Source of the DNA: Campylobacterales bacterium
GTDB taxonomy: Bacteria; Campylobacterota; Campylobacteria; Campylobacterales; QNZT01
DNA length: 26,167 nt
NCBI GenBank assembly: GCA_027056215.1
Contig: JALULO010000208.1
Coordinates: 1 to 26,167 of the forward strand
Direction: 5' to 3'
The translations under genes and the position numbers were made by a program. The notes beneath the pieces were generated by a model that was given only the letters and a program-made list of their open reading frames with translations, made no database searches and had not been told where the DNA came from. Each line of letters starts with the position of its first letter. Within the stretch, counting starts at the first letter, position 1. Of the stretch, positions 1 to 8,104 are shown piece after piece.

Positions 1-726
1 ACTTATAGTAATGCTATTGAAATAAAAAATATTTCAAATGCCATTAATATTGCAGGTAAACAAAGAATGTTTACACAACGTCTTTTAAAAGATTATGCAA
101 TGGTTGGTATGGGAAATACTTTTGGAAAGCCTAAAGCAGATTTACAAAAGGTTATAAAGGCTTTTGAAGATCATCTGAATTCATTGGATGCCTTTACAAA
201 AGATGTTACAACAAAGAAGAGTATTGCTAGTGCAAAAACACTTTGGAATCCTATCAAACAAAAACTGACACAAGCACCAACAACACAAAATGCAGCTATT
301 TTACAACAAGATCTTGAAAAATTATTAAAAGTTTCAGATGATATTACCAAACTTTTTGCAAAACAATCAACATCATCAACTGGTGAAATTATCAATATTT
401 CAGGACGACAAAGAATGCTTTCCCAAAGGATGGCAAGTTTGTATATGTTGAAAGTATGGGGTATGAATGATCCTACTTTTGCTCAAAAATTAAAAAGTGC
501 TATGGAACTTTTTAAAAATTCTTTACAAAAATTAGCAGCTTATCCCAAAAATACGCCTGAAATCAAATCACTTTTAAATAAAGCTAAACGTAATTTTATG
601 TTTTTTGAATTTATGAGTAGATCGAAATCTAAATTTGTGCCATCACTTATTTATAAAAAATCAAATGAAATACTTAAAGATATGAATACTGCAACAGGTT
701 TATATGCTGCACTAGAGACAAAATAA
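1..726 (+). CDS. PilJ-domain (type IV pili MCP N-terminal-like) protein, 5' end outside window
   Basis: The reading frame is open from base 1, so the N-terminus, including any signal peptide, lies upstream of the window; comparison with the next gene suggests about 35-40 residues are missing. Two copies of the PilJ/NarX P-box-like motif GxxRMxxxR are visible: GKQRMFTQR about 20 codons into the window (bases 55-81) and GRQRMLSQR at about 400-427. Each is followed by a helical stretch of roughly 80 residues, so the protein is a tandem duplication. In NarX and NarQ the arginine of the equivalent motif contacts nitrate or nitrite; that this protein binds the same ligand is inference. No transmembrane or signalling domain follows, so it is probably a secreted periplasmic binding protein. 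It ends 9 nt before a paralogous gene and likely shares its transcript. Confidence 0.8.
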   Translation, partial: TYSNAIEIKNISNAINIAGKQRMFTQRLLKDYAMVGMGNTFGKPKADLQKVIKAFEDHLNSLDAFTKDVTTKKSIASAKTLWNPIKQKLTQAPTTQNAAILQQDLEKLLKVSDDITKLFAKQSTSSTGEIINISGRQRMLSQRMASLYMLKVWGMNDPTFAQKLKSAMELFKNSLQKLAAYPKNTPEIKSLLNKAKRNFMFFEFMSRSKSKFVPSLIYKKSNEILKDMNTATGLYAALETK

Positions 727-735
727 AGGAAATTT

Positions 736-1572
736 ATGAAAAATATTATCTTAAAAATAGGACTTTTACTGATATTTACGTTAAGCGGAACATATGCAGT
801 TGAAAATACTACTGTTGATGTAAATGGCATCAAACTTTCAACTATTAACGGTGTTAACTATGTTGTGAAATCAGGTAAGATTAAATTACTTGATATAGCA
901 GGTAAACAAAGAATGCTTTCTCAACGATTAGCAAAAGATTATCTTTATATTGGAAAAAAAGTTGCAGTAAGTAAAGCTGACAAGCAGCTTAAAACATCTT
1001 TGGGAGAATTTCTCAGTGCACACAAAAAGTTGTTGTCATCTATCAATGATCCTGAAATTCAAAATCTTTTAACGTTTGTACAGATGAGTTATGATGAATT
1101 TAAAGATTTATTGAATAAACCATTTGATTTGGATAATGCTCAGTTAGCACTAGATTTGAGTGAATCAATACTAGAAGGTAGCCAGTATGTTGTAGATTCT
1201 TTAAAAAGTAAAACACAGCAAAAAGAGTCTGATATAATCAATATTTCAGGAGAACAGCGTATGCTTGCACAGCGTATTGCAAAATATTATATTGCATATC
1301 AGGCAGGGATTAAAGATAAAAATACGGTAGAACAGATGAAAGATGCCGTAAAAACTTTTTCACTCAATCATCAAAAGTTAATGAATAATCCAACCAATAG
1401 TGCTACAATCAACCAAAAGCTTAATGAAATCGATAAGTTATGGAAAATTGTTTATAAATTTTATCTAAAAATTGAAAAGGGTGGGTTACCATTTATCGTT
1501 TTTACGACGACAGATGATATCACTAAAAAGATGGATGAAATTACTAGATTATATGTAATACAGTACCAATAA
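736..1572 (+). CDS. Secreted tandem PilJ-domain protein
   Basis: 278 residues. The N-terminus (MKNIILKIGLLLIFTLSGTYA) is a signal peptide with a likely cleavage after TYA. Two intact P-box-like motifs follow: DIAGKQRMLSQRLAKDY near residue 55 and NISGEQRMLAQRIAKYY near residue 170, each heading a helical repeat. The protein ends with a segment (GGLPFIVFTTTDDI) that parallels the ends of both neighbouring genes, so the three are diverged paralogues of one architecture. The ATG follows AAAGGAAATTT, an adequate ribosome binding site. The family is known from N-terminal sensor regions of PilJ and NarX-type receptors, but here it is free-standing with no kinase or chemotaxis domain. A periplasmic ligand-binding (nitrate/nitrite-like) role is inferred. 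Confidence 0.82.
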   Translation: MKNIILKIGLLLIFTLSGTYAVENTTVDVNGIKLSTINGVNYVVKSGKIKLLDIAGKQRMLSQRLAKDYLYIGKKVAVSKADKQLKTSLGEFLSAHKKLLSSINDPEIQNLLTFVQMSYDEFKDLLNKPFDLDNAQLALDLSESILEGSQYVVDSLKSKTQQKESDIINISGEQRMLAQRIAKYYIAYQAGIKDKNTVEQMKDAVKTFSLNHQKLMNNPTNSATINQKLNEIDKLWKIVYKFYLKIEKGGLPFIVFTTTDDITKKMDEITRLYVIQYQ

Positions 1573-1581
1573 AGGGCTATT

Positions 1582-2259
1582 TTGAGATTGTTACGATATC
1601 TTTTTGTTTTTGTTTCGATGGGAGTAGTAACCTTATTTGCGATGGGAAATAAGGTTACTACTGTTTCTAGGGCAACAGAAGAAATCGCCTATTTAAGTCA
1701 GAAAATTGCAAATGATTATTTGTATCTTTATCATAATCCTGAGCAAAAGATGACCTATCAAAACGAGCTTCGTATAGATGTCAGAAAAATAGAAAATGAT
1801 ATTCGATTTATCGCTATCAATACTAAAAACGAAGATATCAAAAATATTCTCGATTTTCTTTCCTATGATAAAGATAAGATAAAAGCTTTAGCTGAAGAGG
1901 AAATATCACGTGAAAATGCTGTTAGCATATTGGATGAGAGCAATGCTCTTGTAGAAGGTTTACAATCTATTATCAAAACGACAGGTAGAAAATCATTAAA
2001 AAGTATGATTCGTTTTCATATCATGAAATTATCTAAACTGTATATGGCAATTCATCTAAAATTTGATCCTACTGAAAATACAAAAGTATTTTATACAGAG
2101 ATTCAAGATATAGATACCATGATGAAGTATCGCACCAAGAATATAAAACAATTATGGCGTAGTTATAAAGAGATTTTGAATCCCAGTCCTATCTATTTTT
2201 TACCCAATATCGTTGCTATTATCATCAGTGATTTAGAGCAAAAAGTGGGACATATATGA
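1582..2259 (+). CDS. Secreted PilJ-like paralogue with degenerate ligand motifs
   Basis: 225 residues, starting at TTG with an AAAGGG ribosome binding site (1571-1576) that overlaps the stop codon of the previous gene. A hydrophobic N-terminus (LLRYLFVFVSMGVVTLFAMG) looks like a signal peptide. The region matching the first P-box reads RATEEIAYLSQKIANDYLYL: the helix frame and the trailing NDYLYL remain, but the GxxRM core with its key arginine is gone. The second repeat starts near residue 134 with TGRKSLKSMIR and is also altered. The C-terminus (PSPIYFLPNIVAIII) matches the pattern of the two upstream paralogues. Its last 4 nt overlap the start of the NIT-domain gene (ATGA), so the two are translationally coupled. 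It may be a non-binding partner or adaptor; this is inference. Confidence 0.72.
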   Translation: MRLLRYLFVFVSMGVVTLFAMGNKVTTVSRATEEIAYLSQKIANDYLYLYHNPEQKMTYQNELRIDVRKIENDIRFIAINTKNEDIKNILDFLSYDKDKIKALAEEEISRENAVSILDESNALVEGLQSIIKTTGRKSLKSMIRFHIMKLSKLYMAIHLKFDPTENTKVFYTEIQDIDTMMKYRTKNIKQLWRSYKEILNPSPIYFLPNIVAIIISDLEQKVGHI

Positions 2260-4010
2260 AAAACGCATTACGTCAAAGCATCATCATCTTTTTCATGTTT
2301 CTGGTATTGATTTTAAGTGGTCTTTTTATGTATAAAGCGTATGAAACATATAAAAGAGATCAAATTATACAAAAGAGTGATGTATATGTTGCTTTTTTAG
2401 AACAAATTGATACTGTTGTGCTTGCTCTGGAACATGAGCGATTATTAAGTGCACTTTATATTGGTTTAGGAGGAAAAACAGATTTTCATCAACTTTCCCT
2501 TGATCGTGAAAAAAATGATACATTGATTCAAGAGTTGAAACAATTCTTGACAAAAAATCCAAATATTTTAGAAAACAAAATAGCATTAAAAAACATTACC
2601 AATAATCTTCAATATGTACGTTCACGTGTAGATGTTGTTAATTCTGATTTTCAAGATATACTTTTTAAGTATTATCACGATGAGATCATTAAGCCACTTT
2701 TAGCGAGTTCCAGCGCATTGATACAACAGCTTGGGGTGGGCATACCTTTTTATAAACAATCCTTAAAAGCTTATAGTGATTTACAAAGGTTTAGAAACGA
2801 TTTATCGCTTGAAGAGGGATATATCGCATTTTTATTGAGTCGATCACAAAAAGTACCTATGCATGATTTAGTACTTTGGGAAAAAATACTTGCACATGAA
2901 AAAATACCTGTATCATCTATAGTTGAATTACCAAAATTTAAATCAAAATTATCAGACTTAAGGATTGCTGTTTTAAAAGGTGTTAGCAATGGCAATTTTG
3001 CTATTAGTGTGACATCGTGGCTAGCCAATATGGATACCCTTATCCATAATATTATCCTCTCACAACAAGCTGTATATAAAAAGTTACAAGAAATCGATTA
3101 TAATGATGCGGCATCTGGGAATTTTATCTCAAAATTAATCTTGGCTTTTGTGTCATTGTTAGGATTTTTATGGTTATACTTTTTGTTAAGATATACTAAA
3201 AAGTTACCAAATCCAAAATCGGATAATCCAAATATACATATCAAGCATTTAGAAAATAAAAAGCCAAAAGCCAAAATAAATATCGTGAAAAATGTTAATA
3301 TAAATGCTATTCCAAAAACACAAGAGATGCCAAAAAACAAAATCCAAAGTGAAGAATCGATACAACTCAAAAGTCCTGTTATTAGTACACCTTCTGATGA
3401 TTTACCACTAAGTAATATGCAACCGATAGTTCAAAAATTAGAGCCTGAAAAAAGTATTGATTTTGATTCCGCTGCGGTTTTACCTTCAAACGAAGTTTTA
3501 AGACGTGAAGATAAAACTTTTTATGCACTTGATGAGTTTAAGTCGATTATCAAAACTTTTATGATTGATGCAGATATCAAAAATGTTGATTTTCATTATG
3601 ATATTGATTCGAGTATCCCTGAAATTTGCATCGGGGATATAGATAAAATAAAACAATTTCTCAAAATATTTTTACAATATGCGATACACGTTACACCATC
3701 GAAAGAACTTGTTGTATTGCAGATAGAAAATATTGCACAAAAAAAGTTTGAAAGTGCTATTAATTTTACAATCAAAGATTCTGGACGTTTTATCGATGAA
3801 GATGAACGTAGAAAAATCAGACGAGGTGTTGCTAGTCACCATACTTTTTTACCAGATGTGATGACGCATGATAAGGATAAAACTGATTTATCTCTTGCTA
3901 GCCGATTAGTTTCTTTGTTAGATGGTAGGTTAGAAATCAAAAGTGAACAACAAAAAGGAACAAGTTTTTCTATCACACTAAATCTCAAAAAATTTATTGT
4001 AGCCGATTGA
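2256..4010 (+). CDS. Membrane NIT-domain sensor with degenerate histidine-kinase-type ATPase domain
   Basis: 584 residues. Transmembrane helix 1 is at about 8-27. An extracytoplasmic region of about 260 residues follows, with a NIT (nitrate/nitrite sensing) signature ALEHERLLSALYIG at 57-70. Transmembrane helix 2 is at about 290-312, then a lysine- and proline-rich linker to about 400. The last 170 residues resemble a HATPase_c fold. The N-box region (FLQYAIHVT near 470-478) has Gln474 where the Mg-binding Asn is expected. The G1 box reads DSGRFIDEDERR rather than DxGxG, and the last strands (LEIKSEQQKGTSFSITL) keep the usual KGT-F pattern. No phosphoacceptor His region is visible before it. 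It is therefore probably a pseudokinase or scaffold. The 4-nt overlap with the upstream PilJ-like gene suggests a joint sensory unit. Confidence 0.75.
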   Translation: MKNALRQSIIIFFMFLVLILSGLFMYKAYETYKRDQIIQKSDVYVAFLEQIDTVVLALEHERLLSALYIGLGGKTDFHQLSLDREKNDTLIQELKQFLTKNPNILENKIALKNITNNLQYVRSRVDVVNSDFQDILFKYYHDEIIKPLLASSSALIQQLGVGIPFYKQSLKAYSDLQRFRNDLSLEEGYIAFLLSRSQKVPMHDLVLWEKILAHEKIPVSSIVELPKFKSKLSDLRIAVLKGVSNGNFAISVTSWLANMDTLIHNIILSQQAVYKKLQEIDYNDAASGNFISKLILAFVSLLGFLWLYFLLRYTKKLPNPKSDNPNIHIKHLENKKPKAKINIVKNVNINAIPKTQEMPKNKIQSEESIQLKSPVISTPSDDLPLSNMQPIVQKLEPEKSIDFDSAAVLPSNEVLRREDKTFYALDEFKSIIKTFMIDADIKNVDFHYDIDSSIPEICIGDIDKIKQFLKIFLQYAIHVTPSKELVVLQIENIAQKKFESAINFTIKDSGRFIDEDERRKIRRGVASHHTFLPDVMTHDKDKTDLSLASRLVSLLDGRLEIKSEQQKGTSFSITLNLKKFIVAD

Positions 4011-4068
4011 TTCAAGCTTTTTAGATGTGTCTATTTGTTAGCATGTCTAAAATCTAAGGAGCTAGATT

Positions 4069-5293
4069 ATGTCATATCATATTTTAAATCTACACAATAT
4101 ACAAACTTTCTTATACGCTATCCCCGATATTAAACTATTTTTCAATGATGATACATTGTTGATAGAAGAGATTGGTGATGGAAACGTAAACTTTGTCTTT
4201 ATAGTCAAAAGTAAAAATGATCCCCAAAAAGCTTTGATCGTTAAACAAGCTGTTCCCTATTTACGTTGTGCCGGCGAAGCATTTCCTCTTTCTAAAGAGC
4301 GTATGACTTTTGAGATCAGAGCACTACAAAGTTATGTACAAAATGTTCCCCAATATGCCCCTAAAATTTACCATGCTGATGAAGAGATGAGTGTTGTTGT
4401 GATGCAGTATCTAGGTGACCATATTATCATGCGAAAAGGACTGATAGTGGGAGCTAGATATGAAGGATTTAGTGAACAGATAGCTGATTTCTTAGCAAAA
4501 ACACTTTTTTTTACTTCCTCGCTTTATCTGCAAAGTGCACAAAAAAGAGAACTTATAGATCATTTCAATGCCAATAAAGAGTTGTGTAAATTGAGTGAAG
4601 ATTTTGTATTTACCTTTGCTTTTATGCCCCATGAAACAAATGTTGTCCAAGAACAGTGTCAAGAAGAGGCACAGAGACTTTTTTCACAAATGCAATTTAA
4701 AAAGAATGTTTTAAAACTAAAGTACATCTTTATGACACAATCTGATGCTCTTTTACATGGAGATTTACATACTGGTTCAATCATGATTAATGACAAAGAA
4801 ACTTATGTTATCGATCCGGAGTTTGCGTTTGTAGGTCCTTTTGGATTTGATATTGGTGGCATTGATAGCCAACTTGATCAATGTCTACATAGCGCATTTG
4901 TATACCAGTAAAGATTACGCCTATAGAGAGTGGTTATTACAAGTAATCAAAGAAGTTTATGAAAAGTTTGAAGAGAAGTTTTTAGCCTTATTCAAGGCAC
5001 AAAAAGAGAGTGCTTTGATTACACCGGGGTTTATCGATGATAGTACGTTAGAGAGTTATCAAAAGGAGTTTATGCATCAAATCTTTTGCCAAAGTATCGG
5101 TTTTGCAGGATGTAAGATGGCAAGAAGGGTTTTTGGTATAGCAGGTGTTGAAGAGATAAGAGGGATAAAAGATGCAACTATTAGAAAGCAGACAACACTA
5201 CATGCCCTAAAACTTGGTGTTTCTTTGATTGAAAATTATGAACATATTGATGATATTTATCAATTGTTATCTATCATAGAGGAGGAGGTATGA
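4069..5293 (+). pseudogene. mtnK: 5-methylthioribose kinase, interrupted by a +1 frameshift
   Basis: MtnK phosphorylates 5-methylthioribose from methylthioadenosine recycling. The first part (4069 to about 4858) carries the nucleotide region and the catalytic block HGDLHTGS (His230, Asp232) with DPE at 249-251, at nearly the same positions as in the Bacillus enzyme. At GFDIG the frame breaks. Continuing one base later (reading 'ggt gca ttg ata gcc', dropping one g of the run at 4855-4859) gives GFDIGALIANL and then a normal C-terminal half to the stop at 5293. The joined product would be about 407 residues, close to the family length of about 400. Without the shift the first frame stops at 4911 after a 280-residue product. 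Both halves look otherwise intact, so the lesion is recent or a sequencing error. The ATG has a strong AAGGAG site, and the gene overlaps mtnA by 4 nt. Confidence 0.85.
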
Positions 5294-6372
5294 ACGGTGT
5301 ATACAAAGCATTTTGGTTAGATGAAAATGACCATCTTGTTGTACTAGATCAGCGTGTGTTGCCTTTTATAGAGAGTAGTGTTACGATTACCAACACCAAG
5401 GAGTGTGTTGAAGCGATTAAAAATATGACCGTACGCGGAGCTGGCGTGATTGGTAATGTTGCTGCATTTGGAGTCTATCTTGGTGCACGCGAATGTACGA
5501 GTGATTTAGCCCAGTTGATACAAAAGGCACAACTAATCAGAGCCTCCAGACCAACCGCTGTAAATCTCATGTGGGCTGTAGATAGGATGATAGAGGTTGC
5601 TAAAAAAAGTTCCAAAGAGATGATGCTTGAGGCGTTAAAAGAAGAAGCGATTAAGATCAGTGATGAAGATTGTCTCAGAAGCCGACGTATCGGTGAACTT
5701 GGTGCAGATATATTTGAAGAGATCATGCGCCAAAAAGGGCAAAAAAGTATCAATGTCCTTACACACTGCAACGCTGGATGGCTTGCTATCGTAGATGAAG
5801 GTTCTGCTCTTGCTCCAATCTATGAAGCCCATAAAAGAGGGATAGACATTCATGTGTGGGTAGATGAAACCAGACCACGAAATCAAGGTGCAAACTTGAC
5901 AGCTTGGGAACTTGCAAAAGCAGGTATCAAACATACCGTTATCGCGGATAATACGGGTGGTCATCTCATGCAGCATCAACAAGTAGATGTTTGTATTACT
6001 GGAGCAGATAGAGTGAGTAGAGGAGGGGATGCGGCAAATAAAATAGGCACATACCTGAAAGCTTTGGCTGCATTTGATAATCAGATTCCATTTTATATAG
6101 CGTTGCCTTTATCGACATTTGATTTTACGATTGTAGATGGTGTAAAAGATATTGAGATTGAGATCAGGGATGAAGATGAGGTGAAATTTATCAGAGGTTT
6201 AGATAAACAAGGAGAGTACACAAAGGTACAAATCGTTCAAGATGTTTCAAAAGCACTAAACTATGGATTTGATGTAACACCCGCACGGCTCATAACAGGG
6301 TTAATCACAGACAGAGGTGTTTGTCAAGCAAATATAGAAGCGATTGAAGCGATGTGTGAGGATTTACTATGA
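5290..6372 (+). CDS. mtnA: S-methyl-5-thioribose-1-phosphate isomerase
   Basis: 360 residues, typical for MtnA, which converts methylthioribose-1-phosphate to methylthioribulose-1-phosphate. The catalytic cysteine is in THCNAG (Cys160) and the acid in ITGADR (Asp240), the same numbering as the Bacillus enzyme. The conserved NMTVRGAGVIG near residue 45, VWVDETRPRNQGA near 190 and NKIGTYLKALA near 250 are all present, so it is not an eIF2B-like paralogue. The start ATG lies in GAGGAGGTATGA, with a strong ribosome binding site, and overlaps the end of the mtnK reading frame by 4 nt. Its own end overlaps the aldolase gene by 4 nt. The enzyme is cytosolic and sits second in a three-gene methylthioadenosine-salvage operon. 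Confidence 0.95.
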   Translation: MNGVYKAFWLDENDHLVVLDQRVLPFIESSVTITNTKECVEAIKNMTVRGAGVIGNVAAFGVYLGARECTSDLAQLIQKAQLIRASRPTAVNLMWAVDRMIEVAKKSSKEMMLEALKEEAIKISDEDCLRSRRIGELGADIFEEIMRQKGQKSINVLTHCNAGWLAIVDEGSALAPIYEAHKRGIDIHVWVDETRPRNQGANLTAWELAKAGIKHTVIADNTGGHLMQHQQVDVCITGADRVSRGGDAANKIGTYLKALAAFDNQIPFYIALPLSTFDFTIVDGVKDIEIEIRDEDEVKFIRGLDKQGEYTKVQIVQDVSKALNYGFDVTPARLITGLITDRGVCQANIEAIEAMCEDLL

Positions 6373-6968
6373 TTGATGGCGTTATCAAATACAACTTTGC
6401 GTTTAGCCCTTCAGAGCCTTTGCAAAAAGAGCTTTGGATTGAGATAGAAGCAGTAAGAGAACGACTCTTTGCACTTGGGATTATCGGAGAAAAAGATGGG
6501 ATAGGGTATGGCAATATCAGCCAAAGGTTACAAGAGAAACGTTTTGTGATTACTGGTACACAAACGGGATATTTGGACAAATTGCAAGCAGAACATTATG
6601 CTATGATTGAAGCATATGATGATATAAAGTTTTATCTAAAATCAAGTGGTGCTATCAAACCTAGTAGTGAAGCTTTAACACACGCAACGATTTACAACTT
6701 AAACGAAAAGATAGGTGCAGTTATCCATATCCATTCACGTAAAATGTGGGATTTTATGCTTGCAAACAAGTACCCAAGAACAGAAGATGTTCCGTATGGT
6801 TCTATAGAGATGATCGAGGAAGTAAAGCGTATTTATGACCGTAAAGACCCTCTTGAAAGTCCACTGTTTGTTATGCGAGGACATGAAGAAGGAGTGATTT
6901 TTTTTGGTCAAAACCTTCAACAAGCCCAGTTAGCTCTTTATACAGTGATTGGTAAGATGCTATCTTAA
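6369..6968 (+). CDS. Class II aldolase family protein, probable methylthioribulose-1-phosphate aldolase (Ald2-type)
   Basis: 199 residues of the class II aldolase/adducin fold. The zinc and catalytic residues are visible: KPSSEALTH (Glu101), HIHSR (His120, His122) and RGHEEG (His172), with the phosphate-binding YGNIS near 47-51 and a TGTQTG loop near 62. The family includes L-fuculose-1-phosphate aldolase, MtnB dehydratase and Ald2 of the DHAP shunt. Since the gene overlaps mtnA by 4 nt and no other classical methionine-salvage gene (mtnX, mtnW, mtnD, mtnE) is in the window, cleavage to DHAP and methylthioacetaldehyde is the better guess. An MtnB-type dehydratase cannot be excluded from sequence alone. 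The operon ends here: the next gene is convergent, 9 bp away. Confidence 0.8.
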   Translation: MIDGVIKYNFAFSPSEPLQKELWIEIEAVRERLFALGIIGEKDGIGYGNISQRLQEKRFVITGTQTGYLDKLQAEHYAMIEAYDDIKFYLKSSGAIKPSSEALTHATIYNLNEKIGAVIHIHSRKMWDFMLANKYPRTEDVPYGSIEMIEEVKRIYDRKDPLESPLFVMRGHEEGVIFFGQNLQQAQLALYTVIGKMLS

Positions 6969-6977
6969 AACGCTTTT

Positions 6978-7493
6978 TTATCTTTTGGTAAAATCTTTTG
7001 TCGCTACATCATATGCATCATAAAACTTCATCACTTTACCACCAAATTGTTTGGCAAATGCCTCTGCCTCTGATTTCTTAGCAAAAGCATACTTACTTAC
7101 GCGGCTCATCGTAGCAGGTTTTGAACTGCCTACAACATAATAAGCATTTAATGCAGGGATAAACTTTAAGCTAACAGTATCGACAACGCGTAAGTTTTTT
7201 AAGTCAGTTTTATTGAGTTCATTGTCATGTACGACACAGTGTAGTGAGCAATATTGCCTGACACCATATTTTGTATCAGCCACGTGGTTTGTTTTGTAAA
7301 ACATAGGAAGACTCATCCCACATACTGCACATGAAGCTTTGTTTTTACCTGTTTGTAAGAGTGTTGCTTTTTGTAGGGGAACACTTTGAAAGTTTACTTT
7401 GTTAACAGTAGATTTAACATGAGATGTTTGAGATGCACAGCCTGTAAAAATAAATGCAATACTAAGAAGTGTAAAAAGGATAAAATTTTTCAT
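6978..7493 (-). CDS. NosL-like copper-binding lipoprotein
   Basis: 171 residues. The N-terminus is a lipoprotein signal ending in FTGC (lipidated Cys19). The body matches the NosL family: CAVCGM (Cys55, Cys58, Met60), then a TKYGVRQYC segment with Cys82 and Cys86, and a C-terminal part (AFAKKSEAEAFAKQFGGKVMKFYDA) typical of NosL domains. NosL proteins bind Cu(I) and help mature nitrous oxide reductase, but free-standing homologues occur with other copper or thiol systems. No nos gene is seen nearby, so the substrate is unknown. It is convergent with the aldolase gene and separated by 180 bp from the DUF202 gene upstream, so it probably has its own promoter. The start follows AAGGGCAAGT, a weak ribosome binding site. 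Confidence 0.75.
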   Translation of the reverse strand: MKNFILFTLLSIAFIFTGCASQTSHVKSTVNKVNFQSVPLQKATLLQTGKNKASCAVCGMSLPMFYKTNHVADTKYGVRQYCSLHCVVHDNELNKTDLKNLRVVDTVSLKFIPALNAYYVVGSSKPATMSRVSKYAFAKKSEAEAFAKQFGGKVMKFYDAYDVATKDFTKR

Positions 7494-7672
7494 ACTTGCC
7501 CTTATGATTTTGTTTATGAAAGTGTAGTGAAAATTTGTTAAAAAACTAAATCAACACAGGATATAGGAGACTCATTATTAAGTTAAGGAATTATTCCAAA
7601 TAAAACAAAAGTAAATTTTAATGAGAAAGGATATTTAGCATAGCGTTGCAAATACGTTTATGGGAGGGTGTC
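7494..7672. other. 179-bp intergenic region without a recognisable gene
   Basis: This separates the NosL-like gene from the end of the DUF202 gene, both on the minus strand. I see no ORF with a ribosome binding site, no convincing hairpin and T-run terminator, and no copy of the TGTTA-N6-TAACA dyad found at the other promoters in this cluster. It presumably holds the nosL-like promoter. Confidence 0.5.
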
Positions 7673-8089
7673 TTAGATGAAGATCATGCTAGCAAGGAGT
7701 AATCCTCCTATGAATGCCACAAAGATGGATAAAAGAAAATAAATATTCTTATCTGTATCTATTTGACCTTTTTGCAAGTGCATAATCCATTTTGTATAGT
7801 AATGATAAGTGTACAAAGCGAGTATGATACCTGCACCAACAATTAAGATACCGATATAATTATATAAGTTGACATGAACTAACTGTGGCATAGCCACTTG
7901 CGTTTTTTCTTTTAACTCTACAGATATAAGTTGTAAAAAAAGTTCAAACTTTTCTACAACAAACCCTAAAATAATCAAAGAGATAGCAGTACCTATGAGT
8001 GCAGTTGTTGCTCTTTCAACTGCCATTAAGTCTTTGGGATCAATAGTGTGTTTTAGTGTATCCTCTTTGATTCTTTTATTTTTTTTCAT
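7673..8089 (-). CDS. DUF202 family membrane protein
   Basis: 138 residues. After a short basic N-terminus comes the DUF202-type start of the first helix, MAVERATTALIGTAISLIILGF (roughly residues 22-44; the family usually has ERTxLAWxRT). Two further helices follow, at about 72-95 (YIGILIVGAGIILALYTYH) and 112-136. Such proteins are small, three-helix inner-membrane proteins of unknown biochemical function. The gene lies 15 bp after the SQR-like gene and is the last of that transcript. No clear ribosome binding site precedes this ATG, so it may depend on translational coupling. Confidence 0.75.
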   Translation of the reverse strand: MKKNKRIKEDTLKHTIDPKDLMAVERATTALIGTAISLIILGFVVEKFELFLQLISVELKEKTQVAMPQLVHVNLYNYIGILIVGAGIILALYTYHYYTKWIMHLQKGQIDTDKNIYFLLSIFVAFIGGLLLASMIFI

Positions 8090-8104
8090 TGTTCAACATA
8101 GACA

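Noticed and set aside
4019..4051. Inverted repeat TTTAGA...TCTAAA after the NIT-domain gene
   Set aside because: Only about 6 bp pair and there is no T-run; too weak to call a terminator.
4841..4911. Programmed +1 frameshift in mtnK
   Set aside because: No slippery run, stop codon or stimulatory structure at the break; mtnK is not known to be frameshifted.
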